The notes under the pieces were generated by a model, which saw nothing but the letters and a program-made list of their open reading frames with translations, had not been told where the DNA came from and did no database searches. A stretch of 36,934 bases of DNA from Vitrella brassicaformis (taxonomy: Eukaryota; Sar; Vitrellaceae). This document shows positions 1 through 11,117 of the stretch, one piece after another; the first letter of the stretch is position 1, and each line of letters starts with the position of its first letter. Location of the stretch: NCBI GenBank assembly GCA_001179505.1, contig CDMY01000189.1, forward strand, positions 128,994 through 165,927, given 5' to 3'. The translations under genes and the position numbers were made by a program.

Positions 1-32
1 TGACGACAATACCCCCCCCCCCCATCCACACA

Positions 33-64
<32 letters not shown>

Positions 65-101
65 CCGATAGGCATCCTCCCCGCCCCCGCCCCGCACTCA
101 C
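1..101 (-). other. partial intron of the AP5M1-like gene with C, CA and GA tracts
   Basis: Read on the minus strand, the donor is GTGAGTGCGG just below position 102. The rest holds (TC)n, (TG)n and poly-G tracts, seen on the plus strand as poly-C at 11-23, CA repeats around 28-50 and GA repeats at 51-64. No coding signal is visible. The acceptor and the final exon or exons lie outside the window. Confidence 0.6.
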
Positions 102-1884
102 CCCATGCAGGAAGGGGTCTCGGGTGAACCAGCCGGAGGACGTGGCGGCAGGACAGCTCGTCGGGGGCGGTGGGGGTGGGGAGGCGGCCGCTGCTGCTGG
201 TGGGGCTGTGGCTGTGGCTGGTGCTGTGGTGGCAGAGGTTTGACCCAGCTGCTGCTGCTGCTGGGTGGTCGTTGTCATTGTCTGCGCCAGGGTCGAGCCG
301 CGATAGCCCTCACTAGTACTCGCCCGCACCGCCACACTGCACAAAGCCCGGCACCCAGTCACTGCTCGTGTGACATCCTCCCCTCCCTCCTTCTCACCTC
401 TCGCTGGCCCTACCAGCAGCCATCTGTCCATCGCCCCCAACTCCACCCGCCTCGGCCGCCACATAGTCTTTGCCGCCGATCCCACCACCACCACCACCAC
501 TGCCCTGCTGCAACTCTCCTCCACTACTCGACGACACTGCTGCTGGTGCGGCCGCAGAGGGCGCCGCTGCTACGTCCGTCGGGCTGCTCTGGACAGCAGC
601 AGCAGGGCTGGGAAAGGGTATGTCAGCTGTAGTAGCTCCAGCTAATGTAGCAGAGGCAGAGGCAGAGGACGGCGGCTGGGGCACGGTTGTTGTGGCCGCA
701 GCAGCAGCAGCAGCCTCTTAAGAGACGAAGGAAGGGAACCAAGCGTGTGCACGTCTCTGTGTGGCCATCCGTCGCGCACTCACCTCTGGGCATTTCTGCC
801 GGCTTGGAGAGAGATGGTGGCGCTGCCACGGGCACAGCACCACCACCACCAGCAGCAGCAGGAGGAGGGGCCTGAATCGGCCCGGGGGCCGGCGGCCTCA
901 TAGCAGGCAGCGACATCTCCTTTGGCAACAGCGCCGCGTGTGTCGGCCGCGCCTTAGGCGACGGCGGCGCGTCGAAGGCCAGCTCCCCCAGCAGAGTGGC
1001 CTCCACGGGCCCGCCCCGGGACACCAGCCCCCGGCGGCCCGCCAGGTTCCACACGATGCAGTGGTTCTGCTCGATGAGGGAGAAGGTGCCGGCGCTGCAC
1101 TTGAGGTCGTGGTTGCGGATGGCCCCTCTGTGGTGGAGGGGGAGGCGGACTTGGCAGCGCGTGAAGGAGGCCGCGATGGAGGGGTGGAAGTGGATCTGTA
1201 GGAGGAGCCGCAGCTCGGTGGGGGAGAGCTCCTTGAGCTGGTAGGCGCCCTTGAGCGGGACGATGCTCGACCTGTTATATCGGTACCTGACGGTCGACAG
1301 ACAGACAACATCCACTTGTGTGTGTGTGTGTGGGAGGGGGAGAGGGGGAGGGGGGAGGTGCCTGCTGAGAATGAAAGGTCCAGTGGGCGGTGTGCAGGTG
1401 ATCTTGAGGATGTTGGCACTGCCCGACACGGCCTCGCTGCGGGTCGTCAGGGTGGCGCTGTTGTGCACTGCACAATGCCGCACACAGACACACACAGACA
1501 CACAGTCTGTTTGCTGGGTTCCCGTCTGTGTGGGGGGTGTGTGTGTGTGCCCCAACGGGCATACCTGTGATCTGTGGAAGGTTGTTAGGCTCCCGGAGAG
1601 TGAGGGGCACACTCACCTCGGGTACGCCAGGGCTGCAGGCACTCAGACACGGACCTGCATGTGTGCCTGTACGTGTCTGTCTGTTACCGACTCACATGTC
1701 GGCGCAGCAGTGGAGCGTGCCCGAGATGAAGCACTCGTCGGGGTACTCTTCCTCTGATGAATCACACACACGCACACACACACATACACACACTCCCTCC
1801 TTCCCTCTCCCTGTGCACTGAGTCACTTCCGTAGAGGGTGCAGTTGACCGTCTCCACAATGTTCAGCGTCAGCTTCGGCTTACC

Positions 1885-1918
<34 letters not shown>

Positions 1919-2707
1919 GCCACCACATCCACCACACACCAAGACGCATCCAGCCATCCATCCATCCGGCCATCCGGCCATCGACTCAGACAGACCTTGA
2001 ATAGGAAGGGCTTCCAGGCGGGCGTCCTCTGCTGTGTGGTGAGCGCCGCGTGGGGGTCGGTTCCCTGCGGTGAGCCCTCGTGAAGCTGCTTCAGCAGCTG
2101 AGGGGTGAACATGGGGCTGCCGAAGGGCAAGGCTGACTTGATGCAGTACCTGTCGCAACCACAGTGCAGTGTGGGAGGGAGGGAGGGAGGGAGGGAGAGT
2201 TGGTTGGTGGCTCTTACTGCAGGTGGGCGATGCCGGCTGAGTCGGCGATGCTAAGGCTGGGCGGGATGAACTCGCAGATGTCCTCCAACACCTGCACACA
2301 CGCATTCACACGCAGAGTACACACGTGGCCTGGTCTTCTCCCCTCACGTCACTCAGCTGGCTTGGCTCACCTGGAATGCAGCAGTGATCTCCGGCAGATC
2401 AATCACCTCCACCGTAGAGATGTCAGGCACCGTCTGCACCACACACACACACACATCCACCCACCAGGCGCGGCCACCCACCCTCCCCCACCGACCTCCA
2501 GCCCCACAGCAGCCACCAAGTACACGCCCTTCTTGAAGATGAACACCACCGGCCACAAAGTGCCCTCTCCCGACGGCAGGGTGATGCAGCACACCGGCCC
2601 CGCCGGCCAGACCTGCTCCACGAACCGCTCCGAGTTGTCGTCCCAGTGGAAGGCCCCGGGGCTGAAGTCCTTCTTGAAGATCTCCGGCACCTGGGGAGGG
2701 ATGTACC

Positions 2708-2742
<35 letters not shown>

Positions 2743-3115
2743 CACACAAGCAGCCACAATGAATGCAGATGTGTGTGTGTCTGTGTGTGTGTGAGACCCA
2801 CTGACCTGTCTTCCTCCTCTTGCAGGATTTGTCTGTAGAAGAGGTGGTGGAAGGTCTCGTCATTGGGCAGTGGCACGTAGGACGGCCCGTGCAGGTGGCG
2901 AACGCGACTCTCTACTGTGCGGAAGCGCCTGCATGTCATTGACACACCCATCCTCCCATCCACTCATCCACTCATCCACTCATCCACAGTCCCACAACCA
3001 ACAAAGGCTGTGCACGTGATGGATGTGTGTCCTCCAACACCGCACCTTACCTGGATAGCAGCAGACGGATGTCCGTGTCGGCTCGGAAGATCCACAGACC
3101 CCGCAACGAGCACAT
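102..3115 (-). CDS. AP5M1: AP-5 adaptor complex mu subunit, 3' partial
   Basis: Medium (mu) subunit of the AP-5 adaptor, which acts in late endosome/lysosome trafficking. Exons in coding order: 3115-3051, 2928-2806, 2706-2496, 2433-2371, 2291-2218, 2149-1996, 1884-1827, 1753-1696, 1632-1565, 1467-1362, 1286-784, 716-398, 336-102. All phases match, giving 679 residues before the window edge. Landmarks of the family: GLWIFRADTDIR at the start, HGPSYVPLPND, LWPVVFIFKKGVYL, QRTPAWKPFLFKGKPKL, TPPTGPFILSRYRY, CSAGTFSLIEQNHCIVWN. The last three lie in the mu homology domain. Human AP5M1 is about 490 residues; the excess here is an Ala/Pro/Gly/Ser/Gln-rich insert in the last exons (716-102). The exon ending at 102 has a good GT donor, so the true C-terminus lies to the left. 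The intron at 1361-1287 has a GC donor. The ATG at 3115 was chosen because the conserved N-terminus begins right there. Family call is from remembered family sequence; exon edges are inferred. Confidence 0.85.
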
Positions 3116-3359
3116 CGGACGGACGCAGCAGGGCAGATCTATCTGCGCAGATCTGACGACCCTCGCGGCGGCCGGGGATGAATCAAAACCGTTTCTCAGC
3201 TACGGCACCAGCCACGGATGCGCTGTATGAGGCTACTTACGAGGCTACCTGCGCCTTTTTCTCAGCCCCATCAGTTGCGAGCTTGGCTGTGAGATCGCGG
3301 AACCCGCCAACACGCTCCTCCGATGGTTTGAGGCCTTGATACGACTGGATCTGACCACC
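3116..3359. promoter_or_regulatory. divergent promoter region between AP5M1-like gene and membrane protein A
   Basis: Only 244 bases separate the two start codons, so both promoters and 5' leaders must fit here or overlap the genes. No TATA box is evident. A short palindromic stretch, agatctatctgcgcagatct, spans about 3136-3155. Role is inferred from position only. Confidence 0.4.
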
Positions 3360-6300
3360 ATGAAGCATCTTCGATGCATCCTGAGCCTCCTTCTCCTCCT
3401 CCTGCTCCTCGCGCAAGCCAAAGATCTCACCTCTACCGCTGACGCCGGCACCACAGCGGTAGGTAACACACACGCACACCCGCCACACACAGGGACCACA
3501 CAACGCAGATCACGCCCAGAGAGATCTCACATGCTGGCGTGTTGGTGTGTGTTTCCTGGCAGGTATCTGCCCATCCGCCGCCGGAGAGCGGCACTCCGAC
3601 ATCTGGCGAGAGATCGGAGGCCTCGCCACAGCCGGCGGAGGCAGCGGAGGGGTCGGCGGGCCAGCAGGAGAACCACACACAGACACAGACGCCGACGGAG
3701 AGGAGGGAGGAGCCACCGGCAGAGGAAGCGGCGAATGGTGCATCGCCGCCACCAGCTGAGGCCACAGCCACCGACAGTGGCGACCATGCAGCTGACGCAC
3801 GAGGTGGTGGTGATGGTGATGGTGAGGCATCGAAAGAAGAGCCCCCCACCGCCTCCCCTGCACCCACAGCAGCAGCAGCGTCACCACCAACAGCGGCGGC
3901 ACAGCCACATGGTGCAGAGGCGACAGACACGGACCAGGATAAGCCGACAGAGGTAGGTGACATAGCTACACGAAGAGAGTCCACACACAACACAGCACTC
4001 ATTGATTGCCTACCATACGATTTGATTTCGTCCAACCATCCCATCTGTCTGTCTGTCTGTCCGTCTGTCTGTATGTGTGTCTGTGTCTGCCACCAGGCCG
4101 CAGCCAGTACGTCTGATGTGCTGACTGCCGCCACACGCGGCGAGGAAGCAGCGACACCGATAGATGCCGAGTCTAGTGGCACCAACCAGCCAGATGAGCC
4201 CCCCTCCCCCTCCCCCGCCTCCCCATCTGAGGCACCACCACCACCAGATGGCCACTCAGATCAGCCGCCGACACACGAGCAGCAGCCAGTGGTAGATCAC
4301 GAGTCGAGGCGCCTTGATGAGGAGAGGCCACCTGGTCAGCAACCCAGTGAGGCCCCGCAGCCAACGGCCCCAGTGGCAAAGGACCAGACCCCTTCGGATG
4401 AGCCGCCCGCCGCCCCAACACGCGAGGACGTCGGCCACGAGCAGCAGCAAGAGGCGCCATCATCGCCCCCCACCCCTCCCCCTCCCCCTCCCTCGACCCC
4501 CGCACCAGCGCAACAGCAGCAGCAGAGGCAGCAACGACAGGTGACTCCCAGACCAACACCTGCTGCTGCACAACCGGGGTCAGAGGCCCCGACGAGGAGA
4601 GTTGACCGACCGACGCCCACCCCACCACCCCCACAACGGCGCGTGCAGGAGGCCTCAGAGCCCACAGGGGCTCCAGCGGTCTCAGAGGCCCCAGCGAGGC
4701 GAGTTGAGCCCACCCCACCACCCCCACCAGCCCCGCAGCCTCCTTCAGAGGCACAGGCACCCGATTCTGCTGCGGTGCCGTCCGCTCCCTCTCCCTCCCC
4801 TGGCCAGCAGCAGCAGCAACAGCAGCGACGGCGGGGCTCTTTCTCGCAGCTGTACCACCGCCAGCAGGAGCAGCAGCAGGTCACACCACCGCCACCTCCG
4901 CCCCAACAGGAGCACCACCACCACCAGCAGCAAGTGACGCCGCCTCCCCCCGGCCCGTCACGCTCTCACATGGATGCACCACCGGTTGTCACGCCGCCCC
5001 CCGAAGCCGTCCATACGGCAGCAGATGACGCCCATGACGTCCACGATGCTCATCCTCTTCAAGAAGAGGCAGAGGCAGAGTGGGACGAGCACGAGATGCG
5101 CGAGATGGAGGGCATGCCCTTCTTCGACGACGACTACGAGGATAACGTCTACGGCGAGGACTTCATCGACAGTGACCATCCTCACCACGAGCACCAGCAC
5201 CAGCATCAGCACGAGCCCCACGAGCCCGTCACCAAGCCGCCCACGTGCCGCGCGGGCGATGGGGAGAGCTGCCAGGTGCAGCCGGACGGCAGCCCTCTTG
5301 TCGACTGGAACCAGGTGCAGCAGCAGCTGATTGACCAGGAGCAGGAGGACCACCAGGGCAACGATCCAGAGGCTCCTCCGAGCAAGAAGGAGAGAGAGGG
5401 GGAGGGCGGTGCTGCCAAGACAGAGACACAGCCACAGGCACAGCCGCAGAAAGAGGCAAAGGCGGTGGGTGCCGGCTTGTTGAAGAGGATGGTTGGGTGG
5501 ATGGGTGTGGCGGCCCGAAGGACGACACACGGCATACGGCGGCTGACGGGAGTGACAGGCAAGCTCCGTCGGCCCACGGACCCACCAGGTCTCTCTCCAT
5601 CGACATGTTTCTCTGTGTGTCTGTCTGGTGTGCAGGTGGTTTGGGGCTGGTACCACTGATGGAGTGGACGGCCAGCGGCGCTCAGCTAATCAAGTCGGTG
5701 GCCCAGCAGCAGGAGGGGCCCACTCAGTATGTCATATTCATCGCGGCCGTCGCGATGGTAAGCCAATGGGACCCTCACACACACACACACACACACACAC
5801 CCCTGGCTGCATCTGTCTCCTTGTGTCTCGTGTGTGCAGGGCCTGTATGCCTTTTGGTGCGGGTTCGTGTGGGTGTGGCCGCCCGAGAAGGACCAAACCG
5901 ACTTCAAATGTACCCCACCACACACATGACACACACCACACCACCCCCGGCCGCCTCACCGCCTCCATTACGTATGTGTGTGTGCAGATCGCGGCGGCCA
6001 ATACCACTTTGAGATAATGAGGGAGCTGCACGGCATGCGAGAGTGAGCCAACCACACCCCACAGCCCAAAGACACAGCAGCAAGCAGACCATTGTCCTTC
6101 CCTCCCTGTGTGTGCAGTGCCATCAAGCGTGTGCAGCAGCAGCAGGACCAGCAGAAGCTCTCCGACCTCGACACGCGCACCCAGGCCATGGCAGCCAAGC
6201 TCACCGCCCTCGAGAAGTCACTCACCAACACCGCGATTGTCAGCTCATCAGCAGCACCTTCAAGCAGGCCCCCAGCGCCCCCCTCGCCAGTGCCCTCAGC

Positions 6301-8289
6301 AGCAGAGAGGCCGCCCACAGTGCCCATTATCACATCGCCGCCACCCTCTGAAGCGAGTAAGACAGAGAGGGGGGGAGGCTTTGTGCAGAGGGGTGTGGTT
6401 GATGGCGTGGTGCTGGTGGTTTGGCTCGTGTGGGTGTGCTGTGTCTGCAGATTTCTCTGTGCGTGGGGTGTCGCTGAGCGAGCGGCTGATTCTGCGGACG
6501 ATCAAGGAGAACCTCAACGACCTGCACCAGCGGCACACCGACATGAGCAACATTCTCCTGGCCTCACACCAGTACGCTACGCCCAGCACCCCAGCCACTC
6601 ACATCACAGACACAGCACAGGTGTATCTCTCTCTCTCTCTCTGCCAGGGATCTCATGCGAGCGGTCGCCTACCTGCTCCCGCCAGACCTCCGTGCCGAGC
6701 TCGTTCGGCGCATCTCGCACCCCCGCCCCGAGAGGCCCCTGGCCATCACGTCGCCCGAGCGCCGTCAGCGAGCCCCCCACACCAAGACAACCACCACCCC
6801 AGCCAAGCCGTACGACGTCCCGCTGCCTCCCAATTTCGTCCCGCCCCCACCGCCTGCTGTGCCCGTCACACACACGCACACCCACAGCAGGAGTGAGGTT
6901 GACGGGTCGACCAAGAGTAGTGGTGGTGGTGGGCCGCCGGAGACCTCTGTGTGTGAGGGGGGAGATGCGGATGGCGCTGATGGGGAGAAGGCGGCCTCGC
7001 CCCAGGTCATGCACAACAACAACAACACCACGGCCGCGGCGAATGCGGAGCGGTGGGAGGCCGATGCCGAGGCCGGTGTCGATGTGGACGTGGATGTGGA
7101 GGGAGGTGGAGGGAGTGGGGGAGGGGGCGTGGCGACGGCAACCACCAGCATGACCAACGTCGCCCCTACTGAGGAGGAGCCCGCCCCCCAGCCAACACCG
7201 TCTCCCGCAGGCTCACCCTCACCAGTCAAGAAGGAGACCGGCGACCTTTTCCCAGACAGCACGCCCTCCCAGGACCTCTTCCCAATGATTCCCAATCATT
7301 CTCCCGAGAACGATTTTTTCACCTCCACCAACCAAGAGATGGAGATGGGCGGTGGGGGCGGGGCGTCGGTGACGCACCTCTCCTCCAACACCATGATGGA
7401 CGAGGTGGGTGTGGGTGGGTTTGGAATTGGCAGCAGGAGGGAGACCATCAGCAGCACCAGTGGCAGCTATGGTACTGCTGGTGCTGGGGGCGAGATGGGC
7501 TACATCGGCATGGGTGTGGGTGTGGGTGTGGAGGGCGGCCTGGGCTTCCCCGCACAGAACACCCCACAGGCCTTCCAGCAGCAGCCGCCGCCGCCGCAGC
7601 CGCCAGGATTTGCCGTGCAGTCCCCGGCTAATGCCAATCTCGTCAACGGCCCGGTGCACCCCCACCCCCACGCCCATATGACCCACCCGCACCCGCACCA
7701 TCCTCACGTCAAGAGAGGTGGCACTCCTTCGCACTTCTTTGACGATCGCCAGCAGCAGCAGCAGCAGCAGCCGCCCATCATCGCGACCCCCACACACAAC
7801 CACAGCCCGCACCCGCACCCCCAGGCCGGCTCTCTCCCCAACGGCATCCCCACGACCCTGAGTGTGCCCGCTCACGCGGCACACGCGACCCTCAGCCCTT
7901 CTAGCATGACCAGCCCACACACAGCAACACCGGCTGCAGCAGCAGCTGCTGCTTCTCCTGCAGTGGTGACACGAGGAGGAGGCAGGCCGACCCCTGTAGC
8001 CCCTGCAGCAACGAAGAACCCCTTCGGGGCACCTGGCATGCAGGTTTCTCCTCCTCCAGGTGCCGGTGGTGGTGTGGGGGGTGCAGGCGGTGGTGGTGGT
8101 GGTGGTCGGGCGGTGCTGCCGCATCTGCGTCCAAATGCGAACGCGATGTTGGCGGCACAGATGCCGCCGCCATTTGGTGGGGCTGGTGTTGGGCCTGGTG
8201 GTGGGACACAGCAGCAGCCGCTCAACCCCAAACAAAACCCATTCGGTGAGTGAGTGACTAAGGCGAGAAAGAGACAGACAGCTTTGTAA

Positions 8290-8327
<38 letters not shown>

Positions 8328-8353
8328 TGTGCATTGCAGCGCACCACCGATGA
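3360..8353 (+). CDS. large signal-peptide, single-pass membrane protein A
   Basis: Not a family I recognise; paralogue of the gene at 11118-17082. Exons: 3360-3458, 3563-3952, 4097-5558, 5636-5757, 5840-5909, 5988-6042, 6118-6356, 6451-6571, 6648-8245, 8340-8353; phases agree, 1389 residues. Residues 1-20 form a signal peptide (MKHLRC then a Leu run, ending AQA), which is why the ATG at 3360 was preferred to the one at 3336. Residues ~30-640 are Pro/Gln/Glu-rich, probably extracytoplasmic, with a PTCR...SC.V.PDG motif. One membrane span lies at ~682-704 (YVIFIAAVAM then GLYAFWCGFVWVW). Then come a coiled-coil segment (~733-780), a helical part (LSERLILRTIKENL, RDLMRAVAYLLPPDLRAELV) and a long low-complexity tail with DLFP twice, NDFF, and NPF twice. 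The intron at 5559-5635 is GC-AG. If the last intron is kept, the protein ends at the TGA 8251-8253 instead. Possible trafficking role is inference. Confidence 0.72.
4250..4329 (+). repeat. inverted ~90% copy of 15810-15889 (luminal block)
   Basis: Eighty bases coding GHSDQPPTHEQQPVVDHES plus RRLDEERP in protein A align without gaps to the reverse complement of 15810-15889 in protein B, with about eight differences by my count. This marks a second conserved block inside otherwise unrelated low-complexity sequence. Confidence 0.75.
5521..5998 (+). repeat. inverted near-identical copy of 14671-15149 (membrane-anchor module)
   Basis: This stretch covers the end of one exon, three introns and two full exons of protein A. 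It matches the reverse complement of 14671-15149 almost base for base. The 122-nt exon is identical and the 70-nt exon differs at one base (Thr to Ala). The intron 5758-5839 matches apart from CA-repeat length. The first intron is more diverged. Sequence outside the block is hardly alignable. Confidence 0.85.
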
Positions 8354-9349
8354 GTCTCGGGGTCGATAGACACCAGCGGATGGATGGGAGGCGCTAGCTG
8401 CATTAGATGTGGGGACCTTAGCTTGGCCAGGCCAGCGTAGCCTAGCGTAGCGTGAGTGGCTGCCATTCAATGCATTGCCTGAGGGGGTGGTCAGGTGGGG
8501 TGATAGCCCCCGCGTTTTATACACATCATGATTTCACCTTATGAGTGAGTGACTAATGCGTTAGTGTGCTTGCCTTGCCGTGTGCGGGCTGGGCTGCCAT
8601 GACGGGTCATGCGGTTGAGGTGCGATTGGTAGCCAGACGAACGACCAGGGAGGCAGCCGGCCGGGTAGGTACGTAGATGGGCGGGGGGCTCAGCTTATCG
8701 ATGCGCCTCGCCGACGAGAAGATGATCGGGCGAGGTGTAATTCGTCAGCCAGCCAGCCAGCCAGTGGGAACCAATGAGAGGCCCCTTTGTGTGCGCGGCG
8801 CGTGCATTACATATGGATTGGTTTGTGTGCGTCCCGTCCCGTCCGTGAGTGGTCGAGTGGATGGTGGGACCGTGCTGTGAGTGTGTGTGTGTGTCCTTTA
8901 TCCATCCATCTCTTCATCCACCTATGACGTAATGCCTGCCTTAATGAGTGCGTGGTGCGTGGTGCGTGTTGTGTGCATCCCCCCATTCCTTCGACGAACT
9001 GGTGGGCCTGTGTGTGTTTGTGTTTGTGCGCGCGTGTGTGTTTGTCTACCGGTTTGTATGGCCGTGATGTGTGCTGTGGTGCGGTACGGTGCGTGAGGAC
9101 GCGTTTCAATGAATGGCATATATTGGCCGGTGCTGTGGAATTCAATCGGGTGAGGGCATACATCGATGGGGTCGCCCATGGATGGAGCTGCAGCCATCTG
9201 TCTGTCTGTCTGGGTGGGCGGGTATGTATTTTTGTCTTGGGCGTAGAAATGGCATCTCAGTCAGACCGTATAACACACAAGACACACAAGACACACAAAA
9301 CACACAAATACGGCACAAAAGACAGACAGACAGACCGCCATCGCCCCTC
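8354..9349. other. convergent intergenic region
   Basis: About 1 kb between two convergent genes. It holds TG tracts near 8881-8893 and 9010-9042, AGCC repeats around 8748-8763, a CTGT tract near 9199-9212 and ACACAAG repeats at 9275-9302. I see no convincing coding exon, tRNA or other RNA gene. The stretch 9226-9268 resembles 10809-10857 on the other side of the RING gene. Confidence 0.6.
9226..9268 (+). repeat. imperfect direct repeat, left copy (partner 10809-10857)
   Basis: Contains tatttttgtcttgggcgtag followed after about a dozen bases by cagtcagaccgtata and ACA-rich sequence. The copy at 10809-10857 reads tatttgtcttaggcgtag, a similar spacer, then cagtcagaccataca. The two copies are in the same orientation and bracket the RING gene. 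Confidence 0.5.
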
Positions 9350-10597
9350 CTATCTAGCTCCATCATCTATCGCTGGGCGCCATCGATCGTTTCTCTCAGC
9401 CACAGCTGCAATGGTGACACAGGGATGGCTGGCACCGCTTCGGTCACACACACACACAACACACACACACACACGCCATTGATTGCACATCCACTGCTGA
9501 GGTGAGGTGGGTGTTCGGTGCGCACACTGACTTGGGAAGTCGGCTGCCATCTGCAGACTGATCCCAGCATAGTAGCCATTGAAGGCGAGCCTGACGATGA
9601 ATCGCAGCCCTCCAGGGCTGGAATGGTGTGAAGCAGCTTGCGGATGGTCATGATGCCGTAGATGGGATTGGGCAGCTGGGGGGCGACGTCGGCGAGCGGC
9701 TTGAACGAAAACGGCGACGCGAAGAGGACGGCAAACTCCTGCAAAGAGAAGAGAGGCACGAGAGGAAATACACAGGCGACATGATTGGTGTGCTGTTCAT
9801 ATATCTGTCGACTGTATGGTGTGTGCACTGCACATACTGGCAAGGCCTGCTCCATCAAAAAACGACTCAGCGCATGTTTCGCTGCGTCGATGTACTTGAG
9901 GCCGTATTCGCTATATGCTGCATCGCCTTCGCCGGATGCTGCCCAGAAGGCGCCGTAAGGGAAGCGAAGGCAGACCTTCGCCGCGACCGAGTGGTAGTCC
10001 GGGAAAGGGAGCTGCATCAAGCGCCTGCACCACCGGACCGGGTCGTCGCAGACGGGGTCGGGCAGCAGCCCGTCCATGACGCCCTTCTTGAATGGCAGCA
10101 TGCCATGGACGCCCTTGTCATGGACGCCCTTCCCGTATGACAGCAGCACGATCGTCCAGAAGATGAGAACCATGAGCCGGAGGACGAAGAAGCCCCACAG
10201 GTCCTGCAGCGACGGGATGAGCATCGAAGCGAGCGGGGGGACCGTCGGGTACACGCTGCAGTGCGGACACGCAATTGATACAGACAGAGAATGAATAGAA
10301 GTCGGTCGCTCGGTGCGGATGGATGGATGGATGGCTGTGATGCTGTGCGACGCGCCATTTGTGTACCTCCTGCAGATCTCACAGCGGGCCGGATCTTGGC
10401 CTGAGAGAGAACACACGAATGAAGCCACGGTGCCACCAGCCCATCCATCTATCCATCCATCCATTCTCACTCGCTGACTTACTCATGTTACGCCATTTCT
10501 CGAGGCATTTCCAATGAGCGATGCGGCACTTGCACGGTTTCTCAAGTATGCCCTCCGCCGAGCCGCCCCAGCAGATGAAGCACATCTGATCCTCCAT
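9350..10597 (-). CDS. MARCH-type RING-CH membrane E3 ubiquitin ligase, apparent frameshift
   Basis: Probable membrane ubiquitin ligase. Exons: 10597-10483, 10400-10367, 10255-9838, 9738-9532, then 9405 to a stop. The RING-CH domain is at the N-terminus: C6-x2-C9, C22-x-C24, H28-x2-C31, C45-x2-C48 (C4HC3). A membrane span follows (WGFFVLRLMVLIFWTIVLL, ~65-83), then a conserved soluble part and a PLADV...RKLLHTIPALEG segment resembling MARCH5. Just after PALEG, near 9608-9616, the open frame becomes poor, while the next frame reads GLRFIVRLAFNGYYAGISLQ with strongly GC-rich third positions. One base seems to be missing in a G run. In the original frame the spliced stop is at 9367; in the shifted frame it is at 9350. 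The ATG at 10597 sits just before the first RING cysteine and is the first usable one. The gap could be a sequencing error or a real mutation. Confidence 0.72.
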
Positions 10598-11117
10598 TGT
10601 CGACGTCAAAGCTCACACGCGAGGACTTGCGGGATCACGTTCGAAATCGGGTGTTTACATCAGATTACTTTGTAAACACTGGGAAGGGGAGCGCCTCAGC
10701 TGTCCCTTCTCTCTCCGGCCGTTTCGTCCGTCTTCTGTCTGTCCCACTAGATACCATTGGGCCTGAAATGGTTTCTGCCTCAGGGCCTGCCTGCAATGAA
10801 GTCAGGGTGGTATTTGTCTTAGGCGTAGTGTGGACACGTCAGTCAGACCATACACAACACAACACAGTACACAAGACAGCCGACCAGACAGCCACTCATC
10901 CCGCTACAGAACTCTCCCCCTGAGTCCCCTCCCTTCCCTCTATCATTCTCTGTTGTATCTCTATCAATCATCTTGTCCCTCCCGTATCTTGTCTGTCGTT
11001 ATCAAGATCTTGTTTGCTTGTGTGGCTGATGGGTGATGATGGCCCGCCTCTATCATCACTTGCGGCGGCCCAGCAAGCCACCTAAGCCAGCTGCAACACA
11101 CACGAAGAGACGCACAA
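10598..11117. other. intergenic region upstream of RING gene and downstream of gene B
   Basis: 520 bases with no convincing exon. The part next to 10597 should hold the RING gene promoter, and the part next to 11118 the 3' end of gene B. It contains the right-hand direct repeat, CT-rich stretches (10915-10985) and nothing resembling an RNA gene. Confidence 0.5.
10809..10857 (+). repeat. imperfect direct repeat, right copy (partner 9226-9268)
   Basis: See the left copy for the alignment. It lies in the 520-base gap between the start of the RING gene and the end of gene B. Confidence 0.5.

Noticed and set aside
623-1612. One long minus-strand frame read as a single 329-codon exon
   Set aside because: It runs through two introns of the AP-5 gene (CA/TG tracts). 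Splicing restores TPPTGPFILSRYRY and other conserved parts, and the frame changes after 784.
9275-9310. ACACAAG repeats as a possible telomere-like or satellite element
   Set aside because: Only a few degenerate units, similar to the many CA-rich tracts elsewhere in the window.
10633-10652. acgttcgaaatcggg resembling a tRNA B box
   Set aside because: No matching A box, acceptor stem or anticodon arm can be folded around it.
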